A stretch of 64,000 nt of DNA. It comes from an uncultured Corynebacterium sp. Lineage in GTDB: Bacteria > Actinomycetota > Actinomycetes > Mycobacteriales > Mycobacteriaceae. The translations under genes and the position numbers were made by a program. The stretch lies in the NCBI RefSeq assembly GCF_946223165.1, contig NZ_CAMIBP010000002.1:74617-138616 (forward strand), written 5' to 3'. Each line of letters starts with the position of its first letter. Position 1 is the first letter of the stretch. Below are positions 1-8,673 of this stretch, piece by piece. The notes under the pieces were generated by a model. The model saw nothing but the letters and a program-made list of their open reading frames with translations. It ran no database searches and was not told the origin of the DNA.

Positions 1-476
1 GGACACGACCGGGAGCGTGGTACCGGATCGCAAGGTCATGACGATGATGGATGGTATGGGCCGAACCTCCGCCGTCGAGCAGGCCGCGGCTGTACTCGCC
101 AAGCAAGCTGGCGCCACCGTCTTATCCACCACGCGCTCAGAATCCAAGCGTCCCCTGCTCGAACAGCTTGGAGTGGACCACGTGATCATCGATGACGGGA
201 ACATCGCATAGCAGGTGCGCGGGTTTTTCGGACGGCATCGGCGGTGCCATCGAACTGGTGGGCACCCCGACTCTCCCGGACACGATAAGCTGCCTGCGCC
301 GCGGGCCCGGTGGCCCCGGTGGCACGGTGTGCATTATGGGCATACTCTCTGACAGCTGGACAATCCCCGATTTCTACCCCATGGACGGCGCCTACTCATT
401 CAGCGATAAACCCCACGTTCACGCGCGTATGGAGGCTGGCACTGCGCACGGCACGATGGTCGTCCTCACGCCGTAG
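1..476 (+). pseudogene. Zinc-type alcohol dehydrogenase/quinone oxidoreductase, decayed (5' end outside window)
   Basis: Translation from base 2 gives the Rossmann part of a medium-chain zinc-binding oxidoreductase, with the stretch AAAVLAKQAGATVLSTTRS and a following LGVDHVIIDDG. It then meets an in-frame TAG at 209-211. Homology continues across it and moves to another frame within the T-run near 226-230, giving GIGGAIELVGTPTLPDT. A C-terminal-like tail ending in MVVLTP stops at 476. The segment between FYPMD and the tail looks shortened, which suggests an internal deletion. One nonsense codon, one frameshift and probable deletion make this a pseudogene. The upstream part lies beyond the window. 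Confidence 0.75.
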
Positions 477-489
477 GTATCAAAGACAG

Positions 490-525
490 TAGTCCCCGCT
501 TCCTCTCGTCAGGAAGCGGGGACTA
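490..525. terminator. Bidirectional terminator hairpin between the oxidoreductase relic and pspA
   Basis: A perfect 15-bp inverted repeat (490-504 with 511-525, stem beginning TAGTCCCCGC) encloses a 6-nt loop. It lies just beyond the 3' ends of two convergent units, the relic (+) and pspA (-). Confidence 0.8.
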
Positions 526-541
526 CTGAAGGTAAGAAGAA

Positions 542-1402
542 TTACTGCTCGCCGCGCAGCTCGCGCAGGCGAGCCTGGACAGCATCATCAGCAGCGGCGG
601 ACGGCTGCGCTGCATTATCAGCGGCCGAACCGGAAGTCTTCGGGGCCTCGATTGCGTCGGTGGAGTTGCCCTCCACAGCCTTGGCGGAGTTCATCTCCGC
701 GCGGATCTGCTCCAGGCGGGAGTGGCCAGCCATCTGGATGCCGGACTGCTGAACCTCAGCCATGCGGGCCTCAACAGAGTTGGAGGACAGCTCGGCCTGG
801 CCCAGGGCGTTGGCGTAGCGGCGCTCGATCTTGTCGCGCACGGCGTCCAACGTCGGGCCATTCTGCGCGGTGATGGCGTTCATGGAGTTGAGGGTCTCGG
901 ACACCTTCTCCTGCATCTTGGCCTGCTCCAGCTGCGACAGCAGCTTGGAGCGCTCGTTGACCTTCTCACGCAGAGCGGTCTCGTTACGCTTGACAGCCTG
1001 GTGAGCGGCCTGCGCGGCCTGGGAGGCCTGGTCGTACATCTTCTTGGTGTCTTCGACGTTCTGCTCAGCGGTGACGAGCTGGGCGGCAAAGGCCTCCGCG
1101 GCGTTTTCGTACTCCACGGCCTTAGATTCGTTGCCAGCGGCGCGCTCCTTGTCCGCGAGCTGCAGGGCCTGCTTGGTGTTGGACTGCAGCTTCTCAATGG
1201 ACTCCAGGGAGCGGTTGAGCTGCATCTCCAGCTGGCGCTGATTGCCGATGACGGCGGCGGCCTGCTGCGACAGTTCCTGGTGCTGGCGCTGAGCATCCTG
1301 GATGGCCTGCTCGATCTGCACCTTCGGGTCAGCGTTCTCCTCGATCTTGGAATCGAAGAGAGCCATGAGGTACTTCCATGCCTTCACGAATGGGTTTGCC
1401 AC
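542..1402 (-). CDS. pspA: PspA/IM30 family phage-shock protein
   Basis: This encodes a 286-residue protein starting MANPFVKAWKYLMALFDSKI, the amphipathic N-terminal helix of the PspA/IM30 family, followed by a long Gln/Ala/Glu-rich coiled coil to about residue 225. The last 60 residues are Ala/Ser-rich and low-complexity. The family polymerises on the inner face of stressed membranes and in actinobacteria works with ClgR. The start is GTG at 1402, preceded by an AAAGG ribosome-binding site 8 nt upstream. clgR lies upstream on the same strand, as is usual in Corynebacterium and Mycobacterium, which supports a joint envelope-stress role. A terminator follows the stop. Confidence 0.93.
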   Translation of the reverse strand: MANPFVKAWKYLMALFDSKIEENADPKVQIEQAIQDAQRQHQELSQQAAAVIGNQRQLEMQLNRSLESIEKLQSNTKQALQLADKERAAGNESKAVEYENAAEAFAAQLVTAEQNVEDTKKMYDQASQAAQAAHQAVKRNETALREKVNERSKLLSQLEQAKMQEKVSETLNSMNAITAQNGPTLDAVRDKIERRYANALGQAELSSNSVEARMAEVQQSGIQMAGHSRLEQIRAEMNSAKAVEGNSTDAIEAPKTSGSAADNAAQPSAAADDAVQARLRELRGEQ

Positions 1403-1536
1403 GATTCGGGCCTTTCTATCGTTTCTTAAGTTTCGTCGTTTCTATGCTAGCGGTAACTAGCCCACCGTGCCGCCAAACTAGTCGTTGAACGCAGAAGCGC
1501 ACCGGCTTTTCAGCCGATGCGCAGGTTATTGCCAGC

Positions 1537-1597
1537 TTAGAGGCGGCCGCACCCGCGGCAGCGCTGCAGCGGGTGCGGGCGCGCGGTGAGCCTCTAA
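1537..1597 (-). terminator. Two-tier hairpin downstream of clgR
   Basis: An outer 8-bp stem (1537-1544 with 1590-1597, TTAGAGGC) surrounds a 9-bp inner stem (1548-1556 with 1569-1577, CGCACCCGC) with a palindromic loop. It sits 45 nt beyond the clgR stop, in the 239-nt clgR-pspA gap. There is no clear U-tract, so it may attenuate rather than stop transcription. The rest of the gap holds the pspA ribosome-binding site and no gene. Confidence 0.5.
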
Positions 1598-1641
1598 AAG
1601 AACAGCAATGACAGCGTGGGCAGCAGGAGCAGCGAAGACCT

Positions 1642-2007
1642 TTAGGCTTCCGCGGCCGCCGGAGTCGTTGTTGCCAGCTCTTGTTCCACGGACGGCAGAA
1701 CCATGTTTCCGGCGGCCTCAAGCAGGACCTCCGCCACCGTGGTCCCCAGTCCGTGGCACACCGCCGCGAGCATTTCGGAGGAAACTTCCTTGCGGCCGCG
1801 TTCCAGCTCAGAGAGGTAACCCGGGGACACATGGGCGATGGCGGCGAGCTCGCGCAGCGTCACGCCCTTGTCCGCACGGAAGGCACGGAGCGTCAGGCCG
1901 AGGGCCTCACGCAAGAGCGGTTCCGGGGTGCGGGTGGCACCCTGGGAAGCCCCCTGCGCCGACGGGGAAGTCATGGGCTTGTCGAGAAGTGCTGTAGTCG
2001 TGTTCAT
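1642..2007 (-). CDS. clgR: ClgR-type XRE transcriptional regulator
   Basis: This is a helix-turn-helix protein of about 121 residues. The XRE domain begins at LREALGLTLRAFRADKG and has its recognition region in HVSPGYLSELERGRKEVSS, as in actinobacterial ClgR. That regulator activates clp protease, pspA and other stress genes and is itself degraded by Clp; the Ala-rich tail ending AAAEA fits a degradation signal. An ATG at 2007 overlaps the cinA stop by one base (TGATG), indicating translational coupling, and is preferred to the ATG at 2019 inside cinA. The neighbours pgsA, cinA and pspA are the classical context. Confidence 0.93.
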   Translation of the reverse strand: MNTTTALLDKPMTSPSAQGASQGATRTPEPLLREALGLTLRAFRADKGVTLRELAAIAHVSPGYLSELERGRKEVSSEMLAAVCHGLGTTVAEVLLEAAGNMVLPSVEQELATTTPAAAEA

Positions 2008-2534
2008 CACTTTGTCCAACGCACGACGATGTCCGGTTGTTCCCGCTGGGGAGAATTGTCTTCAATGTAGCTGGTCAGCAGCGCGAAGCCCTGTTCCACC
2101 GCGCCCCGGCGTATCTCGTTGCGCGAACCCTCAAGGCCCTGCGCCGCGTAGGCCTCCGCTACGTCATACACCCGCGACGCGACGCCGATATAGACCGTCC
2201 CGGCCAGCTTGTCTTCCTGCATGTCCGGCCCCGCCACGCCGGTAAACGACAGCCCCCAATCCGCGTCGGTCTCGTCGCATGCCGCCTGCGCCATTTTCAA
2301 CGCCGTGTACTCGGAGACCACGCCCTGCGCCTCCAAACGCTCGAGGGGCACGTGCGTGAAGTGAGCTTTCACAGCTGTCGCGTAGGTAATGAGGCCGCCG
2401 CGCAACACCGCCGATGCCCCCGGCACGTCGGCCAGCGACGCCGCCGCTAGGCCTGCGGTCACCGACTCGCACGTCCCCAGGGTGTCCCCGCGGGCGGCGA
2501 GCAGCGTGAGCAGCTCGGGCGCGCCGGAACTCAT
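2007..2534 (-). CDS. cinA: CinA C-terminal-type nicotinamide-nucleotide amidase
   Basis: The 175-residue protein carries the family motifs TCESVTAGLAA near residue 20, a GGLITYATAVKAHF block, and SFTGVAGPD near residue 105. Members with this domain deamidate nicotinamide mononucleotide to nicotinic acid mononucleotide in pyridine-nucleotide salvage. It consists only of this C-terminal domain and lacks the N-terminal MoaB-like domain of longer CinA proteins. The ATG directly abuts the pgsA stop (TAAATG), and the 3' end overlaps clgR by one base, so the three are one coupled operon. Confidence 0.93.
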   Translation of the reverse strand: MSSGAPELLTLLAARGDTLGTCESVTAGLAAASLADVPGASAVLRGGLITYATAVKAHFTHVPLERLEAQGVVSEYTALKMAQAACDETDADWGLSFTGVAGPDMQEDKLAGTVYIGVASRVYDVAEAYAAQGLEGSRNEIRRGAVEQGFALLTSYIEDNSPQREQPDIVVRWTK

Positions 2535-3101
2535 TTAGGCATTCTCCTTGCGTGCGTCAATCACGTACTGCAGACCGGTCACGACCGTGACGACGACGGC
2601 GAGCAGCATCACGACGAGGTTGGGTACGTCCATCCACTCTGGAAGCGGGCAGAGATACAAGGCCACCGCCAGCGACTGCAGGGCCGTCTTGAGTTTTCCC
2701 CCCTTGGAGGCTGGGACCACCTTGCCGCGGCGCAGCATGCCCATGCGCCAGAAGGTGATGCCGAACTCCCGCACGAGGATGACGATGGTGATCCACCACG
2801 GCAGGCCGTAAGCGATGTTCAGGCAGATGAGCGCGGTGGACATAAGTGCCTTGTCCGCAATCGGATCCGCGATCTTGCCAAAATCCGTCACCAAGTTGCG
2901 GGCACGGGCGATGTCCCCATCCAGCTTGTCGGTGATCATGAGGACGACAAAAATGACGAACGCCCACCACTCGCGGTCCGTCAGCGCGGCCCACGCAAAC
3001 ACCGGAATGAAAAGAATACGCAGGCTCGTGAGGACATTGGGCAGGTTCCAATTCGAGGGCGTGCGTTCCTGTGCGGCGTTGGCGTCATTCACGTGTGTCA
3101 T
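2535..3101 (-). CDS. pgsA: CDP-diacylglycerol-glycerol-3-phosphate 3-phosphatidyltransferase
   Basis: This is a 188-residue membrane enzyme of the CDP-alcohol phosphatidyltransferase family. The signature DGx2ARx8Gx3Dx3D is complete, beginning at LDGDIARARNLV, and four or more hydrophobic helices surround it. It makes phosphatidylglycerophosphate at the cytoplasmic membrane. The reading frame runs further upstream to 3521, but the family N-terminus (WNLPNVLTSLR) follows closely after the ATG at 3101, and the longer version would lie antisense to the yciI-like gene. It heads the pgsA-cinA-clgR operon. Confidence 0.93.
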   Translation of the reverse strand: MTHVNDANAAQERTPSNWNLPNVLTSLRILFIPVFAWAALTDREWWAFVIFVVLMITDKLDGDIARARNLVTDFGKIADPIADKALMSTALICLNIAYGLPWWITIVILVREFGITFWRMGMLRRGKVVPASKGGKLKTALQSLAVALYLCPLPEWMDVPNLVVMLLAVVVTVVTGLQYVIDARKENA

Positions 3102-3146
3102 CCTACCCGTCAGGCGAACTGCCCGCGGGGAGCCCCTCGCCAGACC

Positions 3147-3152
3147 TAAGAT
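3147..3152 (+). promoter_or_regulatory. -10 element for the YciI gene, leaderless spacing
   Basis: TAAGAT ends 6 nt before the ATG at 3159, and no Shine-Dalgarno sequence is present. Confidence 0.55.
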
Positions 3153-3158
3153 GACTCC

Positions 3159-3455
3159 ATGAAATACTTTGCCGTGAGTTACGACTACAACCCGAATAAT
3201 CCCCGCATTGCCGAAGAGCGCCCGAATCACCGCGAATTCATCGGCCATCTCAACGACGCCGGACAGATCCTGGGATCCGGCCCGCACCCGGATTCCAAGG
3301 GCGGCGCCCTCATCGTGGTCCAATTCGCCGGCGAGGACATCACTCTCGAGCAGGTCATCGCGCTCATGGACCAGGACCCCTTCTGGGCCGAGGGCCTGGT
3401 GACCGCCCGCGCTATCCGCGAGTGGAATCCGGTCATCAATTCCTTCGAAAAGTAG
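3159..3455 (+). CDS. YciI family protein
   Basis: This small 98-residue protein starts MKYFAVSYDYNP and has the ferredoxin-like fold pattern of the YCII domain, including the conserved His in NHREFIGHLNDAG and the end motif GLVTARAIREWNPVI. The family is related to muconolactone isomerase folds and most members lack a firm function; a dehalogenase or peroxidase-like role has been proposed for some. It is transcribed alone, divergent from pgsA. The upstream -10 and missing ribosome-binding site suggest a leaderless message. Confidence 0.88.
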   Translation: MKYFAVSYDYNPNNPRIAEERPNHREFIGHLNDAGQILGSGPHPDSKGGALIVVQFAGEDITLEQVIALMDQDPFWAEGLVTARAIREWNPVINSFEK

Positions 3456-3590
3456 CCACCCAAGAAGTATCCACCAGAGACGTAGCCACCGCTCGCTTCG
3501 TCGAAGCCGATGGATACACATGGTGCCAACGAAGGCCCTCCAGATTTAACAAGAATCGGGCTTTCGCTGGCACCTATATATATCAGCGCC

Positions 3591-3620
3591 TGTAGCTACG
3601 GGACTTGTAGCTACGGGAGC
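3591..3620. repeat. Tandem 15-bp duplication spanning the terC stop codon
   Basis: TGTAGCTACGGGACT at 3591-3605 is repeated almost exactly at 3606-3620. The second copy contains the terC stop codon. The gap 3456-3610 holds this repeat, looser GTGG-TAC repeats near 3456-3500 and no gene. Confidence 0.8.
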
Positions 3621-4729
3621 TGCGAATCCGGCAGCTCGGAAGCCAGGCCCACGAGATCGCCGTGCTGGTCACGCACAATCTTGTTGCCATGGTCATCCCA
3701 GTCGTAGTGGTTGTGGGAGATGACCACGCCGCCTTGGACCTCGTCGCGCTTGTCCTTCCACAGGGACAGCAGGACGGTAATGACCAGCACACCCACGATG
3801 ACCAGCAACGAGCCGATGGTGGAGATCTCCGGTACTCCATGGATGTCCTCGCCGCCGTTGATGAACGGCAGGTTATTCTCATGAAGGGCGTGGAAGAGCA
3901 GCTTGACGCCGATAAAGCCCAGGATGATGCCCAAGCCGTAGGGCAGGAACACGATGCGCTCGAGCAGGCCGTCGATCAGGAAGAACATCTGGCGCAGGCC
4001 CATGAGCGCGAAGGCGTTGGTGCTGAACACTAGGAAGGACTCCGAAGTGATGCCGTAAATGGCCGGGATGGAGTCGAAAGCAAACATGACGTCGATAAGG
4101 GCGATGGCCGCCAGCGCCACAAACAGCGGGGTCAGCGCGAACTTGCCGGCCTTGGGGCCGGACTCCTCGCGGTGGGTGAGCTTGTCGCCATAGTAGCGCG
4201 GGGTGACGTGGACAACCTTGCGCAGCCACTTGACCACCATCATGTCGTTCGGGTCGGTCTCCGGGGTGCCGTTGACCTCATCGATGATGAGCTTGACAGC
4301 GGTGTAGATGAGGAAGACGGCGAAGAGATAAAACACGTCCGACCACGCGGCAATGATGGCGGCGCCCAGCAAGATGAAGATCAGGCGGAAGGCTAGGGCC
4401 ATCACGATGCCAATGAGCAGCACCTTCTGCTGGTACTTGCGCGGGATCTTGAACGATCCCATGATGAGCGAGAACACGAAGAGGTTATCCACGCTCAGCG
4501 CCTGTTCGGTCACCCAGCCGGTGTAAAACTGCGTGGCGTGCTCATGGTCCCAGAGCACCCAGACGACGCCGCCGAACACGATGGCGACGCCCATGTAAAA
4601 CGCAGTCCACATGCCCGCTTCTTTGACAGTGGGCTCGTGCGGGGAGCGGACGTGCGAGTAGAAATCGAAAATGAAAAAGCCCAGAATCACCGCGATGGTG
4701 ATGGCCCAGATATAAAGCGGCACGTGCAT
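3611..4729 (-). CDS. TerC family integral membrane protein, probable manganese exporter
   Basis: This 372-residue polytopic membrane protein has the TerC core: QALSVDNLFVFSLIM with the intramembrane acidic residue, a second acidic motif in DVMFAFDSIPAIYGIT, and about nine hydrophobic helices. The family includes Alx/MeeY-type manganese exporters and tellurium-resistance proteins. The hydrophilic C-terminus is rich in Asp and His (ISHNHYDWDDHGN) and may bind metal. The ATG at 4729 has a GGAGG ribosome-binding site 8 nt upstream that lies inside a riboswitch expression platform. The riboswitch class points to manganese homeostasis rather than tellurite. Confidence 0.9.
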   Translation of the reverse strand: MHVPLYIWAITIAVILGFFIFDFYSHVRSPHEPTVKEAGMWTAFYMGVAIVFGGVVWVLWDHEHATQFYTGWVTEQALSVDNLFVFSLIMGSFKIPRKYQQKVLLIGIVMALAFRLIFILLGAAIIAAWSDVFYLFAVFLIYTAVKLIIDEVNGTPETDPNDMMVVKWLRKVVHVTPRYYGDKLTHREESGPKAGKFALTPLFVALAAIALIDVMFAFDSIPAIYGITSESFLVFSTNAFALMGLRQMFFLIDGLLERIVFLPYGLGIILGFIGVKLLFHALHENNLPFINGGEDIHGVPEISTIGSLLVIVGVLVITVLLSLWKDKRDEVQGGVVISHNHYDWDDHGNKIVRDQHGDLVGLASELPDSQLP

Positions 4730-4737
4730 ATGCGTAT

Positions 4738-4884
4738 CCTCCGGCCGAAAGTACAAGAAATGACCGGAGGTCTCCCCCACCCGGAGTGCCGGGCCGGCGC
4801 GACCGGGAGGCTCGAGCACGCACCGGCGTTAGGCTCAGCCTGCCGTGTTGACGATCAGCGCCGTGGAGCGGGGTACTCCCCTCC
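4738..4884 (-). promoter_or_regulatory. yybP-ykoY (Mn2+) riboswitch with ribosome-binding-site switch
   Basis: Read on the minus strand, the leader has the hallmark 5' box GGAGGGGAGTA (4884-4874), a conserved-looking CGTCAACACGG loop, and the 3' box GGGGGAGACCTCC. P1 forms from GGAGG (4884-4880) and CCTCC (4770-4766). The same CCTCC, extended to CCTCCGG (4770-4764), can instead pair with CCGGAGG (4744-4738), which contains the terC ribosome-binding site. The two pairings are mutually exclusive, so metal binding would free the site and turn translation on. A possible -10 TAGAGT lies at 4902-4897. Confidence 0.85.
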
Positions 4885-4908
4885 AATACCCGCCTTACTC
4901 TACACGAA

Positions 4909-4936
4909 ACCCCATGCCCGCTTGGAGGCATGGGGT
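4909..4936 (-). terminator. Terminator hairpin after ftsK
   Basis: A perfect 10-bp inverted repeat (4909-4918 with 4927-4936, ACCCCATGCC) with an 8-nt loop starts 13 nt past the ftsK stop. It is followed only by a short T-run (TTT) on the minus strand and separates ftsK from the terC riboswitch. Confidence 0.75.
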
Positions 4937-4948
4937 ACAAGTGTCGGT

Positions 4949-7900
4949 TTAGAAGGCGCCGGACGACGGGTTATACGTCGCCTGCACCGTCGACGTCGGC
5001 GCAGCGCCGCCAGCAGCATCGAGCACCTCACCCTCGACGACGCCCGCGTCATCGGACGTGCCGTCGCTCACGCCCTCGAGGTCGTGTCCCTGCTGCAGGT
5101 CCTTGGGCGCATCCGCCGGGTCGGCGCCGCGCAGGTACCACAGCATGGTCTCCAGCTCCTCGGGCTTGGTGAGCACCTCGCGGGCCTTGGAGCCCTCGGA
5201 GGGGCCGACGATGCCGCGGGACTCCATGAGGTCCATGAGTCGACCGGCCTTGGCAAAACCGATGCGCAGCTTGCGCTGCAGCATGGAGGTTGAACCCAGC
5301 TGGGACGTGACGACGAGCTCGACGGCCTCGAGCAGATCGTCGAGGTCCTTTCCGATGTCCTCGTCAATCTCCTTCTTGGAGTCGGCGTTCTTATCCTCGG
5401 TCACGCCCTCGGTGTAGTTGGGCTCGCCCTGGGCCTTGGCCGCCTCGACCACGGCCTGAACCTCCTCGTCGGAGACGAAGGCACCTTGCATGCGGACCGG
5501 GCGGCCACCCTGCGGGATGAACAGGCCGTCGCCCATACCAATGAGCTTCTCGGCGCCGCCCTGGTCCAGAATGACGCGGGAGTCGGTCAGGGAGGACGTC
5601 GCGAATGCCAGGCGGGACGGCACGTTGGTCTTGATGAGACCAGTGACGACATCGACGGACGGGCGCTGCGTAGCGAGCACGAGGTGGATACCGGCCGCAC
5701 GCGCCTTCTGCGTGATGCGGACGATGGACTCCTCGATCTCCTTCGGCGCGGTCATCATGAGGTCCGCCAGCTCGTCCACGACGCAGACGATGAACGGGTA
5801 CGGACGCATCTCGCGCTGGGAGCCAGCCGGCGCCTGGATTTCGCCGGAGCGGACCTTGGCATTGAAGTCGATGATGTGGCGCACGCGCGCGGACTTCATG
5901 TCCATGTAGCGCTGCTCCATCTCCTCCACCAGCCACTGCAGGGCCGCGGCGGCCTTCTTCGGCTGGGTGATGATCGGCGTGATGAGGTGCGGGATGCCCT
6001 CGTACGGTGTGAGTTCCACCATCTTCGGGTCCACGAGGATGAGGCGAACCTCCTCTGGGGTGGCGCGCGTGAGCAGCGAAACCAGCATGGAGTTCACGAA
6101 CGCGGACTTACCGGAGCCGGTGGCGCCAGCGACGAGGAGGTGCGGCATCTTCTGGATGGACGAGGAGATGAACTCGCCCTCGATGTCCTTGCCCAAGCCG
6201 ATGAGCATCGGGTCCGAGGAGCTAGCCATGTTCGGCGCGTCGAGCACCTCGCGCAGGCGCACCATCTCGCGGTCCGGGTTCGGCACCTCGATACCCACCG
6301 CGGACTTGCCCGGGATAGGCGTGAGCAGGCGGACGTTTTCCGTGGCCACAGCGTACGCCAGGTTGGATTGGAGGTTCGTGATCTTGGAGACCTTCACGCC
6401 GGGGCCGAGCTCGATTTCGTAGCGGGTGACCGTCGGGCCGCGGCTGAAGCCGGTGACCTGAGCATCGACCTTGAACTCGTCGAAGACCTCGGTGATGGCC
6501 TGAATGATGCGGTCGTTGACCTCGGTGCGTGCCTTGGTCGGCGCGCCCGCGGTGAGCAGCGAGGTCTGCGGCAGGTGATACGTGGAGCCATGCTCGTTTG
6601 CTGCCGATGCCGCCCCATCCGCGACGTCGGCGGTGCCAGCGGCAGCGGGGGCCGCGTCGGCAGCCGGAGCATCCGCAGACTCCATGTTCTTGCCAGTGGC
6701 CGGGTCCATCCCGGAACGCGCGATGATGGCTTGGCGCACGGCCTCGCGGGAAGCGGCGACGGCATCCTTCGCAACCGTGCCTGCAGCTGCCCCCACAGCA
6801 GCGCCGGCAGCAGCACCGACAGCAGAGCCTGCAGCAGGACCTGCGGCGCCACCGACGGCATCGGCAGCTGCGCCAACGGCACCCGCGGCACCCGCCACGG
6901 AACCGGCAGCCTTGCCCGCGCTGGACACGGTCCGGCCCAGGGAGCCGGAGGAGACGATGTCGGCGACGGACTGCGAGCGCTTGAGACTGCGGGTGGGCTC
7001 GACCCCGGAGCCTGCGTGCGGCTCGGGGCGGGCGGCGGCCACGGGGCGGACCACGGGGATCTCGTCCGTGTCGCCCACCTGGCTACCGCGGGAAGCCTGC
7101 GTGGACCGCGGCTGCTCTAGTCGGGCGTCGCGGGGGAACTGCTGCGTCGGGGCGTCGCTGGGCGCCGTGTGCTCAGCCGCCGAGCGGCTCAACGACACGG
7201 AGTCGCGGCGCTCATCGGCAGCCGTGTAGCCGGAGTAGTTGACGTTGTCAGTGTTGCCGACGTAGCCGCCATCCGCCGGGTAGTTCTCCAGCGGGCTGGA
7301 GTAGCGGCCTGCCTGCGGGGTGGCATCGGGGCGGTGCTCAATGCGGCGGGCGCCGCGGTGAAGCGACTCACGGTCCGCGCGGGCGCGGCCCTCCGCGATG
7401 GCATCGATGTCGCCGGAGACATAGCCGTAGACGTCATCGGGATCGCCGGCATCCGCCTCGTCCACAGCGCCGCGGCCCTGTGCGCCGGCCGCTAGATTCT
7501 TCGCCTTGGCCAGGACGAAGTCCCAGGCCTGGCGAATAGAGATATCGGTGACAAGCAGCGCACCGTAAATAATGACGAGGACGAGCAGCGGCACAGCCAC
7601 GTAGCTCGAGAAACCCGCCGCCAACAGGCCGCCGGTCCACGCGCCCACCGCGCCGCCGGCGGTCATGCGGCCATCCCAGTCCGCCGGGTTGCCGGCAAAG
7701 AGGTGGATGAGTCCCAGCATCGCGACGATGATGACGAGGGTGCCCACAATGATGCGGGTGCTCATCACGCCCTCGGGGCCGTGCAGGTCGAGCATGAGAA
7801 CAAGCGCCAGGGCGATGAGTGCCACGGGCAGGACCATGGCACCGGCGCCGATCACCAGGTGCGACGCGGTGGCAATCGCGGTGCCAATCGGGCCCGCGAC

Positions 7901-8542
7901 GTCGAGCCACAGCGAGCCGCCCAAAACGGCAGCGAGCCCCAGGAGAACCAGCCCCCAGGCATCGGGATTCTCAACTCGGACGCCGGGGCGCTGCGTGCGC
8001 GCCTCGGGCGCGGTATCGTGGCCGCTCATGCGCGCCCCTCCGCGAGCGCGGGAACCGCGCGCGTCCGCATTATGGAAGTCGGCCTCGTCAGGTTGTGCGT
8101 CGAAATCGTCAAATCCCTCATTATCCGCGTAGTCATTCGTATAGCGCGCTTCGTAGTCCGCGTCCCCGGCATCCTCCCACTCGCCGTGGCGGGGGCGGGC
8201 AAAGCTTGCGATGCCACTGCCGACGCCGCGGGTCAGGGACCCCACGCCGCGGGCGGTCAGCCCGAAGGCCGCGCCGATACCGTGGCCGACGGCGCGGAAG
8301 GCGCTTCCGGTGCGCTCGTCCGCCGTGGCCGCCGCGCGCTGCGCAGTGTTAGCGCCCGTCACCGAGAGGTTGTCCCGGTTGCTCTTACGCGTGCTGGAGC
8401 GCCCCGACGGCCGTGCATTCTGGCCGCGCGAGGACGTCGAGGCCGAGCTCGTGGAACCCTTAGTTCCCCGGGAGCCATGCGGGCCCTTGGCCGTGCGTGA
8501 TCCGCGGGAGGAGCTGCGTGAGGACGCGTTTTTGACAGACAT
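4949..8542 (-). CDS. ftsK: DNA translocase FtsK
   Basis: The protein of about 1197 residues starts with a basic, Ser/Arg-rich cytoplasmic leader. Four or five membrane helices follow around residues 190-345, then a long Ala-rich linker. The RecA-type motor has Walker A LLVAGATGSGKS near residue 807 and Walker B FIVCVVDELADLMM near 920, and a C-terminal winged-helix gamma domain (about 1065-1160) reads the oriented chromosome sequences. It moves DNA at the septum for dimer resolution. I chose the ATG at 8542 (MSVKNASSRS). A GTG at 8578 would add 12 residues, and neither start has a strong ribosome-binding site. Confidence 0.95.
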   Translation of the reverse strand: MSVKNASSRSSSRGSRTAKGPHGSRGTKGSTSSASTSSRGQNARPSGRSSTRKSNRDNLSVTGANTAQRAAATADERTGSAFRAVGHGIGAAFGLTARGVGSLTRGVGSGIASFARPRHGEWEDAGDADYEARYTNDYADNEGFDDFDAQPDEADFHNADARGSRARGGARMSGHDTAPEARTQRPGVRVENPDAWGLVLLGLAAVLGGSLWLDVAGPIGTAIATASHLVIGAGAMVLPVALIALALVLMLDLHGPEGVMSTRIIVGTLVIIVAMLGLIHLFAGNPADWDGRMTAGGAVGAWTGGLLAAGFSSYVAVPLLVLVIIYGALLVTDISIRQAWDFVLAKAKNLAAGAQGRGAVDEADAGDPDDVYGYVSGDIDAIAEGRARADRESLHRGARRIEHRPDATPQAGRYSSPLENYPADGGYVGNTDNVNYSGYTAADERRDSVSLSRSAAEHTAPSDAPTQQFPRDARLEQPRSTQASRGSQVGDTDEIPVVRPVAAARPEPHAGSGVEPTRSLKRSQSVADIVSSGSLGRTVSSAGKAAGSVAGAAGAVGAAADAVGGAAGPAAGSAVGAAAGAAVGAAAGTVAKDAVAASREAVRQAIIARSGMDPATGKNMESADAPAADAAPAAAGTADVADGAASAANEHGSTYHLPQTSLLTAGAPTKARTEVNDRIIQAITEVFDEFKVDAQVTGFSRGPTVTRYEIELGPGVKVSKITNLQSNLAYAVATENVRLLTPIPGKSAVGIEVPNPDREMVRLREVLDAPNMASSSDPMLIGLGKDIEGEFISSSIQKMPHLLVAGATGSGKSAFVNSMLVSLLTRATPEEVRLILVDPKMVELTPYEGIPHLITPIITQPKKAAAALQWLVEEMEQRYMDMKSARVRHIIDFNAKVRSGEIQAPAGSQREMRPYPFIVCVVDELADLMMTAPKEIEESIVRITQKARAAGIHLVLATQRPSVDVVTGLIKTNVPSRLAFATSSLTDSRVILDQGGAEKLIGMGDGLFIPQGGRPVRMQGAFVSDEEVQAVVEAAKAQGEPNYTEGVTEDKNADSKKEIDEDIGKDLDDLLEAVELVVTSQLGSTSMLQRKLRIGFAKAGRLMDLMESRGIVGPSEGSKAREVLTKPEELETMLWYLRGADPADAPKDLQQGHDLEGVSDGTSDDAGVVEGEVLDAAGGAAPTSTVQATYNPSSGAF

Positions 8543-8673
8543 GACTGTCACTCTAGTAGCAACTGCCACATGACTCACATGCGCAACACCGGACGGCCGT
8601 ACTTTTTGGGCGAAAATATCATTTCTTCACCGCCCGCGGGGCGCCCGTCGCCGCCCACGCCATGATGTCAAGC

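Noticed and set aside
3456..3510. Minus-strand SGGYVSGGYFLGGYF repeat peptide
   Set aside because: It lies in a frame antisense to the YciI gene without start signals; the DNA repeats are noted but a protein is not supported.
3102..3521. N-terminal extension of pgsA
   Set aside because: It would lie antisense to the YciI gene, and the family N-terminus begins just after the ATG at 3101.
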